Shown here in pieces: positions 33,875 through 42,815 of a DNA stretch of 64,000 nt (positions are counted from its first letter, which is position 1; each line of letters begins with the position of its first letter). Origin of the DNA: Streptomyces griseoruber (lineage in GTDB: Bacteria > Actinomycetota > Actinomycetes > Streptomycetales > Streptomycetaceae); assembly GCF_001514205.1 (NCBI RefSeq), contig NZ_KQ948763.1:871084-935083 (forward strand), in the 5' to 3' direction. The notes beneath the pieces were generated by a model that saw only the letters and a list, made by a program, of their open reading frames with translations, ran no database searches and was not told the DNA's origin. Position numbers and translations under genes: made by a program.

Positions 33875-34837
33875 CTATTTGACGGCGATGGGGTTGACCG
33901 GGGAGCCGACGGCGCGGGTGATGGGCAGGGGTGCGGCGGTGAGCCAGAACTCGTACGCGCCGTCGCCCGCGCAGTCGGCGGCGAGGGCGTCGAGGTCCCA
34001 CATCTCGCCGATGAGCAGTCCGATGTGGGGGATGGCGACCTGGTGCAGGGGCTGGAAGGCGTGGTCGAACTCGTTGGGCCGCACCTCGAAGCCCCAGGTG
34101 TCGGTGGCGATCGCGGCGATCTCGGTGCGGTGCAGCCAGCCCGCAGCGGTGAAGGAGAGGCCGGGCGAGTCACCGCCCGCGTAGTCGCCCCAGCCCTCGC
34201 GGCGGACCCGGGCCAGCTGGCCGGTGCGGACGAGGACGATGTCACCGCGGCCGACACCGACGCCATGCGCATCGGCGGTGGCGGTCAGGTGCTCCTCGGT
34301 GATGGCGAAGCCGTCCGGCAGTTCGCCGTCCCGGCCCAGGACCAGTCCCACGTCGAGGAGGACGCCGCGCCCGGCCACATGCGGGGCCATGTGCTCGATA
34401 CCGGTCACCAGGTCGCCCTCGGCGGTGACCACCTTCTCCGCGTCGCGTCCGTTCCACGCCTTGCCGTGGTCGAAGATGTGGCCGAGCCCGTCCCACTGGG
34501 TGGAGCACTGCAACGGCATGGTGATGACGTCGTCGGCGCCGCCGATGCCGTGCGGAAAGCCCTGGTTGTCGAGGGCCGCGTCGGTGCCGGTGGTCAGCAT
34601 GGTGTGGATGGGGTTGGTGCGCCGCCGCCAGCCCCTCTGCGGGCCGTCCATGTCGAAGCTCTGCGAGAGGGAGAAACTGATACCCCGCCGGATGAGGGCC
34701 GCGCCCTCGCGGCGCTTGGCCTCGTCGAGGAAGTTCAGGGTGCCCAGCACGTCGTCGTCGCCCCAGCGGCCCCAGTTGCTGTACGCCTTGGCGGCCTCGG
34801 CTATGGCACCCACGGGATCGGTGTGGTCCAAGGTCAT
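33875..34837 (-). CDS. Cyclase family protein (kynurenine-formamidase-like)
   Basis: This 320-residue metal-dependent hydrolase has the cyclase signature QCSTQWDGLGHIFDHGKAWNG with its His/Asp ligands (commonly HxGTHxDxPxH; here DGLGHIFDHGK) and WGFEVRPNEFDHAFQPLHQVAIPHIGLLIGEMWDLDALAADC. Such enzymes hydrolyse amides or lactones of aromatic compounds. The start overlaps the preceding FAH-family stop. Within this operon it may hydrolyse an N-formyl or ester precursor before hydroxylation. Confidence 0.82.
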   Translation of the reverse strand: MTLDHTDPVGAIAEAAKAYSNWGRWGDDDVLGTLNFLDEAKRREGAALIRRGISFSLSQSFDMDGPQRGWRRRTNPIHTMLTTGTDAALDNQGFPHGIGGADDVITMPLQCSTQWDGLGHIFDHGKAWNGRDAEKVVTAEGDLVTGIEHMAPHVAGRGVLLDVGLVLGRDGELPDGFAITEEHLTATADAHGVGVGRGDIVLVRTGQLARVRREGWGDYAGGDSPGLSFTAAGWLHRTEIAAIATDTWGFEVRPNEFDHAFQPLHQVAIPHIGLLIGEMWDLDALAADCAGDGAYEFWLTAAPLPITRAVGSPVNPIAVK

Positions 34838-35829
34838 GACGGCTTCTCCGCGACGCATCGGGTGCGCTGGGCACCGAGGCCGGTGATGGTCCCCTCCATG
34901 ACGTCGCCGTCACGCAGCAGCCGCCCCCAGTGCATCCCGTTGCCGGCCGGGCTGCCGGTCAGCACCAGGTCGCCGGGGAGGAGCTGGGCCGATTGGGAGA
35001 CGTAGGACACCATGCGTGCGACACCGAAGATCATGTCCTTGGTGGACTCGTCCTGCATGGTCTCGCCGTTCAGCTTCAGCGTGACCCGCAGATCACCGGA
35101 GTCCGCGATCGACTCGGTCGGCACGATCCACGGGCCGAGCGGGGTGAAGCCGGGGGCGTTCTTGCTGCGCAGCCAGTCGGTGCCGATGGCGGGCATGTCC
35201 TGGCGGAAGACGGTGGCGCGGTCGGTGAGGTCGTTGGCCATCGTGTACCCGGCGACGTACGTCAGGGCTTCCTCGACGGAGACCCGGTGGGCGGGCTTGG
35301 CGATCACGGCCGCCAGCTCCAGTTCCCAGTCCGGCTTCTCGGCCCAAGCGGGGAGTACGACGTCGTCGTACGGGCCCGTGATCGCGCTGGGCAGGCCGAT
35401 GAACACGTACGGCAGGTCCTCGGCTGCCCGCCGGTCCATGACCGCGGCGATCTCCGCACGTGCCTCCTCGACGGTGCGCGGGTCGTCGGGGGAGCGGTGG
35501 GCGACTGCAAGGTCGATCACGTGCTGCCGGTAGTTGGCACCGGACTGGAAGATCTGCCGCGGCTCCACGGGGGCGTGTATCCGCAGACCGTCCAGCGGCA
35601 GCCAGTCACCGGCCGTATCCGCCGCCAGACCGCGCAGACGGGGCAGGACCTCGTCCCAGCGCTCCAGCAGCGTGCGCACAGTGAGTTCTGGTGCGCCCAG
35701 CGCGGTACGCAGGTCCAGCACGCGGGCGTCCGACAGGACGAGAGCGGGAAAGGGCGTCCTGCCTGGTGCGCTGACGGTACCGAGGGCGAAGGAGCCGGAG
35801 AAGAGCGGTGAATCAACATCACGTTTCAC
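34834..35829 (-). CDS. Fumarylacetoacetate hydrolase family protein (copy 2)
   Basis: This 331-residue FAH-superfamily protein has WELELAAVIAKPAHRVSVEEALTYVAGYTMANDLTDR (metal ligands), GFTPLGPWIVPTESI and LLPGDLVLTGSPAGNG. It differs strongly from the copy at 29.7 kb, so the two probably serve different steps rather than being duplicates. First gene of the leftward operon, directly across the 31-bp palindrome from the LysR gene. It could act as hydrolase or as oxaloacetate-type decarboxylase; not distinguishable by motif. Confidence 0.84.
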   Translation of the reverse strand: MKRDVDSPLFSGSFALGTVSAPGRTPFPALVLSDARVLDLRTALGAPELTVRTLLERWDEVLPRLRGLAADTAGDWLPLDGLRIHAPVEPRQIFQSGANYRQHVIDLAVAHRSPDDPRTVEEARAEIAAVMDRRAAEDLPYVFIGLPSAITGPYDDVVLPAWAEKPDWELELAAVIAKPAHRVSVEEALTYVAGYTMANDLTDRATVFRQDMPAIGTDWLRSKNAPGFTPLGPWIVPTESIADSGDLRVTLKLNGETMQDESTKDMIFGVARMVSYVSQSAQLLPGDLVLTGSPAGNGMHWGRLLRDGDVMEGTITGLGAQRTRCVAEKPS

Positions 35830-35901
35830 GGATGTGTCCTCTCAGTGGCGGTGCGACTAATCTGGCCGTCCCGAATCAATTGGGGAAATCGATTCACCGG
35901 A

Positions 35902-35932
35902 TGAAGCTCATCGGTGTCACCGATGAGCTTCA
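35902..35932. promoter_or_regulatory. 31-bp perfect palindrome between FAH operon and LysR gene
   Basis: Arms TGAAGCTCATCGGTG and CACCGATGAGCTTCA are exact reverse complements separated by one T. It lies 72 nt before the FAH gene and 39 nt before lysR. A second, imperfect pair (GAATCAATT...ATCGATTC) lies next to it. Position and symmetry suit a LysR operator, though 15-bp perfect arms are longer than usual, so an attenuator hairpin is an alternative. Confidence 0.7.
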
Positions 35933-35971
35933 GGTCTCGTCTCCGACGGCCGACCAGCGCTCGGGAGTGTC

Positions 35972-36892
35972 ATGCATTTGGCCAGCCTTGACCTGAATCT
36001 TCTGGTGGCTCTGCGCGCTCTGCTGGAGGAACGCAACGTCACCAGGGCGGGGCAGCGCATCGGGCTCAGCCAGCCGGCGATGAGCGGCGCCCTCGCGCGA
36101 CTGCGCCGGCATTTCGACGACGAGCTCCTCTTCAGGACCGGCAACAACTACGAGCTGACCGCCCTCGGCCAGGCGCTGCTGGACCGGACGGCCCGGGCCT
36201 GCGACATGGCGGAACGGGTCTTCAGCAGCCAGGCCGAGTTCGATCCCGTCCAGGACGGCCACGAGTTCAAGATCATCGCTTCGGACTACGCCGTGACGGT
36301 CTTCGGCACCGAACTGACCCGCATCCTCCACGCGGAGGCGCCCGGCGTCCGGCTCCATTTCGAGCTGACTCCCGCCACGGTCACCGAGGAGACAGCCGCA
36401 CTGCTGAGCACCACTGACGGGATGCTCCTGCCCCACGGCTTCATCAGCGGCTACCCGGCGGTCGAGGTCTTCCAGGACCGCTGGGTCTTCGTGGTCTCAC
36501 GGGACAATGCCGAGGTGGGGGACGCGCTCACGCCCGACGATCTGAACCGGTTGCCCTGGGTGACGTATCGGCGGCTGTACGACACGACGTCCACCCGGCA
36601 GCTGAGCATGCTCGGCATCGAGCCCCGCTCGGAGGTCTCCGCCGACACCTTCCAGGCACTGTGCTTCCTCGTCGCCGGAACCCGCAGAATCGCCCTCGTC
36701 CAGGCCCGGCTCGCCGAGCGACTGCGCGAAACGGCCGGCATCCGCGTCATGGAGCCGCCGCACGGCATGGTGCCCCTCCACGAAGCCCTGTGGTGGCACC
36801 CCGTACACACGCACGACGCGGCGCACATGTGGCTTCGCGAGACCATCGCGCGCGTCGCGAAACGGATGGCAGAGCGCTCACCGGAGGGGTGA
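35972..36892 (+). CDS. LysR-family transcriptional regulator of the aromatic operon
   Basis: This 306-residue LTTR has an HTH (LDLNLLVALRALLEERNVTRAGQRIGLSQPAMSGALARLRRHFDDELLFR) and a NodD-like effector-binding domain. It is divergent from the FAH-extradiol operon and most likely activates it in response to the aromatic substrate, binding the palindrome between them. Intact, normal length. Confidence 0.88.
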   Translation: MHLASLDLNLLVALRALLEERNVTRAGQRIGLSQPAMSGALARLRRHFDDELLFRTGNNYELTALGQALLDRTARACDMAERVFSSQAEFDPVQDGHEFKIIASDYAVTVFGTELTRILHAEAPGVRLHFELTPATVTEETAALLSTTDGMLLPHGFISGYPAVEVFQDRWVFVVSRDNAEVGDALTPDDLNRLPWVTYRRLYDTTSTRQLSMLGIEPRSEVSADTFQALCFLVAGTRRIALVQARLAERLRETAGIRVMEPPHGMVPLHEALWWHPVHTHDAAHMWLRETIARVAKRMAERSPEG

Positions 36893-36903
36893 CCATGCTG
36901 CCC

Positions 36904-37491
36904 TCAGGGCGCCGAGGGCCTTGGCCTGCCTTCCTCACCTGCGAAGACGCGGAGCTGCAGGGCGAGGGTGGAGTAGTAGCCCACCAGGGTCGTCAGCTCG
37001 AACAGGCCGCGTTCACCAATCGCCGACACCGCCGTGCGGTACTCGTCGTCGCCCAGGCTGCCGGAGCGCAGCAGCGAGGCCGTGGTCCGCAGGGCGGTCG
37101 TCTCGTCCGGGTCGGTCACGTCCGGCAGCACACCGGAGCGCAGTGAGGCGAGTTCCTCCTCGGTCAGACCGCAAGCGCGCCCCACGGCTTCGTGCGCTTC
37201 TCGTTCGAACGCGCTGCCCCAGTGCGCGGCGACGAGGAGCACAGCCATTTCACGCACGCGGTCGCTGAGAGAGGACCGGTAGCGCACCGCCGCACCCACG
37301 GTCTGTAGCGCGGCTCCGACCGGAGGACTGAGCAGCATCGCGTTGAACGGCCCCCGAAGCCGTCCCTCGCTGTCGGTGAGGGCGAAGAGCTGAGGACCGG
37401 CGGCACGGGGGCCTCCGGAGATCGACCGGTAGACGGCGGCTTGTTCCTCGCTCATATCGCCGGGAAGAAACCCGGCCAGGCGGGCGACCAT
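36904..37491 (-). CDS. Carboxymuconolactone decarboxylase family protein
   Basis: This 195-residue CMD/AhpD-fold protein has the central helix pair VREMAVLLVAAHWGSAFEREAHEAVGRACGLTEEELASLRSG. The AhpD redox CxxC is absent, so it is not a peroxidase; the His/Glu pattern HWGSAFEREAH matches carboxymuconolactone decarboxylase-like proteins. It may assist lactone conversion in an aromatic pathway. It sits between two regulators, convergent with lysR (11-nt gap), and has its own start. Confidence 0.78.
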   Translation of the reverse strand: MVARLAGFLPGDMSEEQAAVYRSISGGPRAAGPQLFALTDSEGRLRGPFNAMLLSPPVGAALQTVGAAVRYRSSLSDRVREMAVLLVAAHWGSAFEREAHEAVGRACGLTEEELASLRSGVLPDVTDPDETTALRTTASLLRSGSLGDDEYRTAVSAIGERGLFELTTLVGYYSTLALQLRVFAGEEGRPRPSAP

Positions 37492-37548
37492 CGTCGCTCC
37501 CTTCGTTCGGTGCCGGGGAACTATAGCCGCGCCGATCACCGGAGTGAG

Positions 37549-38427
37549 TCAGCCCTCGCGGCGCAGCGCGGCCGGCGTCGTACCGAGGTGCGAGCGGATC
37601 ACCCGGGTCAGGTGTTCCTGGTGGGAGAAGCCGCAGGCGGCCGCCACCTGGGCGATGGGCATGGATCCGGCGCGCAGGAGGCGAGCGGCCCGCTCCACGC
37701 GCAGCCGCACGAGGTACCGGTGCGGAGGGCATCCCGTGCGAGCCCTGAAACGCCGGGCGAACTGGCTGACACCGAGCCCCGCGGCGGAGGCGAGGTCCTC
37801 CAGCGACAGCGGCTCGGAAAGCCGGGCGTTCATGAGTTCCCGAACGGCCGTGAACTGCCGGTCGCTCAGACCCACTTGCCACTGCGTCGGCTCGGCGACG
37901 CGTTGCCGCACGCTGTGGCGGCGGGCCAGCTGGGCGGCGGTCATGAGGGCGAGCTGATCCGCATAGGTGCTCCCGCTGGGCTCCCAGTGCCGAACCACAC
38001 CGTCGAGCGCCAGAACGAGCTGCTCCAGCAGCTGATCCGTGGTGCCGAACTCCTCCTTCAGCCGCACCGGCCGGCCGTCCTCCGCCGTCGCCTGGAGGGC
38101 CACGTCCGACAGGTAGACGTGCACCGTGTTCAGATGACCGCCGAGTTCCACGTCCAGCTCCGTGTCGGCCGGATGCAGGAACAGGCCACCGGGCGGAACC
38201 TGCCGTGCGGCCGTCAACCCCCGGCGTCCCCTCCGGACCGTGACGGGGCCGTCCAGATGCAGGATCACCAAGTGGCTGCCGGCTCCCTGAAAGGCGTCCC
38301 GATACGGCAGTTCCCGTTGCGTCGACAGATACAACTGCTCCCAGCCGAGTCCCGTGCTGGTGCGGACGGGACGCACCCCGGGCCGCGTCAGGATGCCGTG
38401 GGTGTCACCGAGGCCCATCTCGCTCAT
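37549..38427 (-). CDS. AraC-family transcriptional regulator
   Basis: This 292-residue regulator has an N-terminal AraC-type sensor (HLVILHLDGPVTVRRG, PPGGLFLHPADTELDVELGG) and a C-terminal double HTH (LSLEDLASAAGLGVSQFARRFRARTGCPPHRYLVRLRVERAARLL; MPIAQVAAACGFSHQEHLTRVIRSHLGTTPAALRR). It is divergent from the hydroxyquinol genes and probably activates them; the 178-nt gap contains the promoter pair. RBS GGAGGGCC precedes the ATG. Confidence 0.87.
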   Translation of the reverse strand: MSEMGLGDTHGILTRPGVRPVRTSTGLGWEQLYLSTQRELPYRDAFQGAGSHLVILHLDGPVTVRRGRRGLTAARQVPPGGLFLHPADTELDVELGGHLNTVHVYLSDVALQATAEDGRPVRLKEEFGTTDQLLEQLVLALDGVVRHWEPSGSTYADQLALMTAAQLARRHSVRQRVAEPTQWQVGLSDRQFTAVRELMNARLSEPLSLEDLASAAGLGVSQFARRFRARTGCPPHRYLVRLRVERAARLLRAGSMPIAQVAAACGFSHQEHLTRVIRSHLGTTPAALRREG

Positions 38428-38605
38428 GAGGCCCTCCTTCGGGGCACGGTCCTGCTGCCCTCCGGCACAGGCGGGCAAGCACGGACCGAGCCGCGGCCGA
38501 CGCCGTTTTTGTGCAAGACGATGCGGAGATTATGCAGGAACGGCCGGCGCACGGCCTCCAATACTGCGGGAGACCCACTGGCCCCGCAGCACGGAGAGCA
38601 GCTTC

Positions 38606-40555
38606 ATGAGGAGTTTTGTGCACACCACCGGCCCGAGCCGGGTGGTCTTCGGCGCGGGTACGCTCTCGCAGGTCAGCGATGAGGTCGAGCGTCTCGGCGG
38701 GGCCCGGGTACTGCTCCTCTCCGACGGATCACCGGCCCTGCGCAAGGACGTCGAACGGCTCCGCGCAGCCCTGGGCGACCTGGCGGTGGCCGAGTTCGAC
38801 GGCGCGGCCATGCACACCCCCGTCGGGGTGACCGAGCAGGCCCTGGGAACGGTGCGCGAGCAGCGCGTGGACTGTCTGGTGGCGATCGGCGGCGGCTCGA
38901 CGACCGGCCTCGCGAAGGCCCTTGCCGTCCGCACGGACCTGCCCCAGATCATCGTGCCGACCACCTACGCCGGCTCCGAGGCCACCCCCGTGCTCGGCGA
39001 GACGGTGGACGGCCGGAAGGTCACCCGGTCCGCCCCCGGGATCCTGCCGGAAACGGTCGTGTACGACATCGAGCTCACCCTCGGACTACCGGCCCCGATA
39101 TCGGTGACCAGCGGCGTCAACGCACTGGCCCACGCCGTGGAAGCCCTCTACTCGCCAGACGCCACTCCGGTCACCGACGCCATGGCCCTGGAGGCGGTCG
39201 CCGCCATCGCCCGTGCCCTCCCCGCCCTCCACGACGACCCGTCCGCCCTGGAGGCGCGGGCGGAGCTGCTGCAGGCGGCGTGGCTGGCGGGCACCTGCCT
39301 CGGCGCCGTCGGCATGGGACTGCACCACAAGCTCTGCCACACGCTGGGCGGGACCTTCGGCCTGCCACACGCCGACACCCACACCGTGGTCCTTCCGCAC
39401 GCCATGGCATACAACGCGGCCGCCGCCCCGGACGCGATGGACCGCGTCGCGCGTGCCCTGGGCGTGCCCGACGCTCCCACGGGCGTCTTCGACCTGATCC
39501 GCAGGGTCGGCGGGCCGACGTCACTGCGTGAACTCGGCATGGCCGAGGCCGACCTGAACCGCGCGGCCGAAGCGGCCACCGCGCAGCCGTACCCGAACCC
39601 GCGCGAGGTGACCCGCACCGGGCTCGCCGGGCTGCTGCGGGACGCCTGGCAGGGCCGCCGCCCGCAGCCGACGGCCGGCTCCGCGCTCGACCTGCGGGCG
39701 CTGACCGGCGAGGTCGTGGCGAGCTTCGACGGCTGCGCGAACCCGCGCCTGCGGCAGCTGCTGAGCGACCTCGCCCGCACCCTGCACTCCTACGCGATCC
39801 GCAACGACCTCACCCCGCGGGAGTGGCAGCGGGCCGTCGACTTCCTCACCGAGGCCGGCCACCTCACCACCGACACACGGCAGGAGTTCATCCTCCTCTC
39901 AGACACCCTCGGCGTGTCCAGCGTCGTGGACGCCCTCGCCAACTCCCGTACGCCGGAAGCGACTTCCTCCGCGATCCTCGGGCCCTTCTACGTCGCTGGG
40001 CCGCCCGCCGCCGGGCACGGCAGCGACATCGCGGGCGGCCTGACGGGCACGCCGATGTGGGCGGACATCACGGTGACCGGCCAGGAGGGGGAACCGGTCG
40101 CCGATGCCGTGGTGGACGTCTGGCAGTCCAACGAGGACGGCTTCTACGACGTCCAACTCCCCGACCTGGACGGGCCGGTACTGCGCGCCCGGTTCACCAC
40201 CGGCGCCGACGGGCGGTTCACGTTCTGGTCGATCCTCCCGTCGGAGTACCCCATCCCGGACGACGGCCCGGTCGGCCGGATGCTGTCCGCCGTGGGCCGC
40301 CACCCCTACCGGGCACCGCACGTGCACTTCCTGATCAGCGCACCAGGCCACCAGCCGCTGGTGACCCAGCTGTTCGTCCGCGGCGGCGCCTACCTCGACG
40401 GAGCCCCCGGGCAGCGCGACGCGGTCTTCGGCGTCAAGGACGACCTCATCACCGACTTCGTCCGGCACACCGGCCCGACGCCCGACGGCCGGCCGGTCGA
40501 CGGCGAGTGGCGCCTGCTCGAGTTCACCTTCCGCATCGCGCGCCCCGGGCACTGA
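38606..40555 (+). CDS. Fused maleylacetate reductase and hydroxyquinol 1,2-dioxygenase
   Basis: This 649-residue bifunctional protein. Residues ~1-355 are an iron-ADH-fold maleylacetate reductase (VVFGAGTLSQVSDEVERLGG, AIGGGSTTGLAKA, HKLCHTLGGTFGLPHADTHTVVLPHAM). Residues ~368-649 are an intradiol dioxygenase with the N-terminal hydroxyquinol domain (LRQLLSDLARTLHSYAIRNDLTPREWQRAVDFLTEAGHLT) and the Fe(III) ligands Y514 (GFYDVQ), Y548 (PSEYPIP), H572 and H574 (APHVHF). Together they would convert hydroxyquinol to maleylacetate and reduce it to 3-oxoadipate. The two are normally separate genes. No stop, frameshift or start-like break lies between the domains. Confidence 0.9.
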   Translation: MRSFVHTTGPSRVVFGAGTLSQVSDEVERLGGARVLLLSDGSPALRKDVERLRAALGDLAVAEFDGAAMHTPVGVTEQALGTVREQRVDCLVAIGGGSTTGLAKALAVRTDLPQIIVPTTYAGSEATPVLGETVDGRKVTRSAPGILPETVVYDIELTLGLPAPISVTSGVNALAHAVEALYSPDATPVTDAMALEAVAAIARALPALHDDPSALEARAELLQAAWLAGTCLGAVGMGLHHKLCHTLGGTFGLPHADTHTVVLPHAMAYNAAAAPDAMDRVARALGVPDAPTGVFDLIRRVGGPTSLRELGMAEADLNRAAEAATAQPYPNPREVTRTGLAGLLRDAWQGRRPQPTAGSALDLRALTGEVVASFDGCANPRLRQLLSDLARTLHSYAIRNDLTPREWQRAVDFLTEAGHLTTDTRQEFILLSDTLGVSSVVDALANSRTPEATSSAILGPFYVAGPPAAGHGSDIAGGLTGTPMWADITVTGQEGEPVADAVVDVWQSNEDGFYDVQLPDLDGPVLRARFTTGADGRFTFWSILPSEYPIPDDGPVGRMLSAVGRHPYRAPHVHFLISAPGHQPLVTQLFVRGGAYLDGAPGQRDAVFGVKDDLITDFVRHTGPTPDGRPVDGEWRLLEFTFRIARPGH

Positions 40556-40614
40556 GCACGCCGGCCCACCCCCTGACCCCGCGACGGCCTTCCCACGGAC
40601 TCCACGGAGACAGC

Positions 40615-42393
40615 ATGAGCACCCCTGAGCACTACGACACCGACGTCCTCGTCATCGGCAGCGGCCCGGCCGGCGGCACCGCGGCCCTGCTGCTGGCCAC
40701 CTACGGGGTACGCACCCAGCTGGTCACCAAGTACGGATGGCTCGCCGACACACCGCGCGCCCACATCACCAACCAGCGCTGCATGGAGGTCTTCCGCGAC
40801 CTCGGGATCGAGCGGGAGGCCCTGGAGAAGGGCACCCCCAGCCACCTGATGGGCGACACCGTCTTCGCCACCTCACTCCTCGGCGACGAGATCGGCCGCA
40901 TCCGCACCTGGGGCACCGGCGACGAGAGCCTGACCGAGTACGCCGCCCAGAGCCCCTGCGGGATGATCGACCTCCCGCAGACCTACCTGGAACCCATCCT
41001 CCTGTCCAACGCCGCCCGGCGGGGCGCCGTGATCCGGCTGAACACCGAGCTGATCGACTTCGAGCAGGACGCCGACGGCGTGACCGCGCGCCTGCGCGAC
41101 CGGCCCAGCGGCACCGAACACACCGTCCGGGCCCGCTACATGATCGGCGCCGACGGCGGTCGCAGCATCGTCGCCGACAAGCTCGCACTGCCCGTGGAGG
41201 GGCGGATGGGCAAGGCCGGAAGCATGAACATCGTCTTCAGGGCCGACCTCGCCCGGTACGTCGAGCACCGTCCCAGCGTCCTGTACTGGATCATGCGGCC
41301 GGGCGCCGACGTCGGCGGCATCGGCATGGGCCTGCTGCGCATGGTCCGGCCCTGGAACGAGTGGCTCATCGTCTGGGGCTACGACATCGACAACCCCCCG
41401 CCGGAGGTCACCGACGAAGCGGCGGCGGCGATCGTCCGCGACCTCGTCGGTGACGAGGAACTCGACGTGCGGATCGACAGCGCCTCCCTGTGGACCGTCA
41501 ACCACGCCTACGCGACACGACTGCACAGCGGACGCGTCTTCTGCGCCGGAGACGCCGTCCACCGTCACCCGCCGTCCAACGGCCTCGGCTCCAACACCTC
41601 CGTCCAGGACTCCTACAACCTGGCCTGGAAGCTGGCGGCCGTCATCAACGGGCACGCCGGACCCGAACTGCTGGACACCTACACCGACGAACGGGCCCCC
41701 GTCGCCCGGCAGATCGTCGAACGCGCGAATCTCTCCCGGGACCAGTTCCTCCCCCTGTTCGAGGCCCTCGGCGTCGTGGGCGGCGGCGAGAAGGGCATAT
41801 CCGAGGCCCTGGAGGCGGCCCGCCGGCCGGATGCCGAGGGCGCCGGGAAACGGCGGGCCATCCGCGAGGCGATCGAGCTGAAGCACTACGAGTTCAACGC
41901 CCACGGCGTCGAGCACAACCAGCGCTACACGTCCGCGGCCGTCATCCCCGACGGCACCGCCGAGGCGGTCACCCGCGACGACGAACTCTTCGGACGCCCG
42001 ACCTCCCGCCCCGGCGCCAAGCTGCCGCACGCCTGGCTCGTCGACGACAAGGGCGGGCGGATCTCGACCCTCGACCTGATCGGCAAGGGCGGCTTCACAG
42101 TCCTGACCGGCCTGGCCGGCACCCCATGGGCCGACGCCGCCGGCATCCTGGCCGGGGAACTCGGCCTCGACCTGCGCGGCGTCGTCATCGACCGCGACGC
42201 GCACGACGCGTACGGCGACTGGAGCCGCCGTGCGGAGATCGACGAGGAGGGCGTGCTGCTCGTCCGCCCCGACGGGTACGTGGCCTGGCGTCGGCCGAGT
42301 GGAGCCGCCGACATCACCGAGGCGACCCGGCTGCTGCGGGAAGCGCTGACCGCGGTGCTCTGCCGGCCTGCACCCGGGCCCGCTGACGCGTGA
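40615..42393 (+). CDS. FAD-dependent phenol/resorcinol-type hydroxylase
   Basis: This 592-residue PheA/TfdB-family flavin monooxygenase has an FAD motif VLVIGSGPAGGTAALLLATYG, middle motif ARYMIGADGGRSIVADKL, and FAD-ribityl motif RVFCAGDAVHRHPPSNGLGSNTSVQDSYNLAWKLAAV. A C-terminal thioredoxin-like domain (GFTVLTGLAGTPWADAAG; EGVLLVRPDGYVAWR) completes the family layout. It starts 59 nt after the fused gene behind GGAGACAGC. Its likely job is hydroxylation of resorcinol or a substituted phenol to hydroxyquinol, feeding the fused enzyme. Confidence 0.88.
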   Translation: MSTPEHYDTDVLVIGSGPAGGTAALLLATYGVRTQLVTKYGWLADTPRAHITNQRCMEVFRDLGIEREALEKGTPSHLMGDTVFATSLLGDEIGRIRTWGTGDESLTEYAAQSPCGMIDLPQTYLEPILLSNAARRGAVIRLNTELIDFEQDADGVTARLRDRPSGTEHTVRARYMIGADGGRSIVADKLALPVEGRMGKAGSMNIVFRADLARYVEHRPSVLYWIMRPGADVGGIGMGLLRMVRPWNEWLIVWGYDIDNPPPEVTDEAAAAIVRDLVGDEELDVRIDSASLWTVNHAYATRLHSGRVFCAGDAVHRHPPSNGLGSNTSVQDSYNLAWKLAAVINGHAGPELLDTYTDERAPVARQIVERANLSRDQFLPLFEALGVVGGGEKGISEALEAARRPDAEGAGKRRAIREAIELKHYEFNAHGVEHNQRYTSAAVIPDGTAEAVTRDDELFGRPTSRPGAKLPHAWLVDDKGGRISTLDLIGKGGFTVLTGLAGTPWADAAGILAGELGLDLRGVVIDRDAHDAYGDWSRRAEIDEEGVLLVRPDGYVAWRRPSGAADITEATRLLREALTAVLCRPAPGPADA

Positions 42394-42764
42394 ACAGGCC
42401 GAGCAAGCACCGCAGGTCAGCCTGCATCGGCCAGATGAGGAGCAGCACCGAACCATCGGCAGTCAGCGCGCTCGTCGACTTCCGCCGGCATGTCAGCTCA
42501 GGCGTCGCTCATCCCGCAGGCGACGGCGGAGCCTGGTGTCGTCTGGCCCATGCCGTCACCTTCCCCGCACGCGACGCCATGGCCTGCCCGTCGGCCTCCG
42601 GGCTCGCTGGCCTGCGACGGACACTGGCACTTCACACCCGCCGCCTCTGATCGACTCCGGTGCATTCAGACCCTGGGTGACGCCGGGCGATCCCTCGCCA
42701 ACCCCGGAGGTCTGCTGACCGGCACGCCCCATCGTGCAGTTCCTCCACGTCCGCTACCTCGCCT
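42394..42764. other. Intergenic region, nothing recognised
   Basis: No gene with sensible composition was found in this 371-nt stretch after the hydroxylase; open frames there show no domain and no ribosome binding site. It leads into the strong terminator hairpin. Confidence 0.5.
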
Positions 42765-42807
42765 GACGAAATGCGCCCCCATCGAAGCGATGGGGGCGCA
42801 TTTCGTC
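42765..42807. terminator. Bidirectional terminator hairpin
   Basis: Perfect 20-bp arms (left arm GACGAAATGCGCCCCCATCG, right arm its reverse complement) around an AAG loop. It sits between the convergent hydroxylase and ricin-lectin genes and can stop transcription from both sides. This is one of the strongest hairpins in the window. Confidence 0.9.
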
Positions 42808-42815
42808 ATCTTCGC

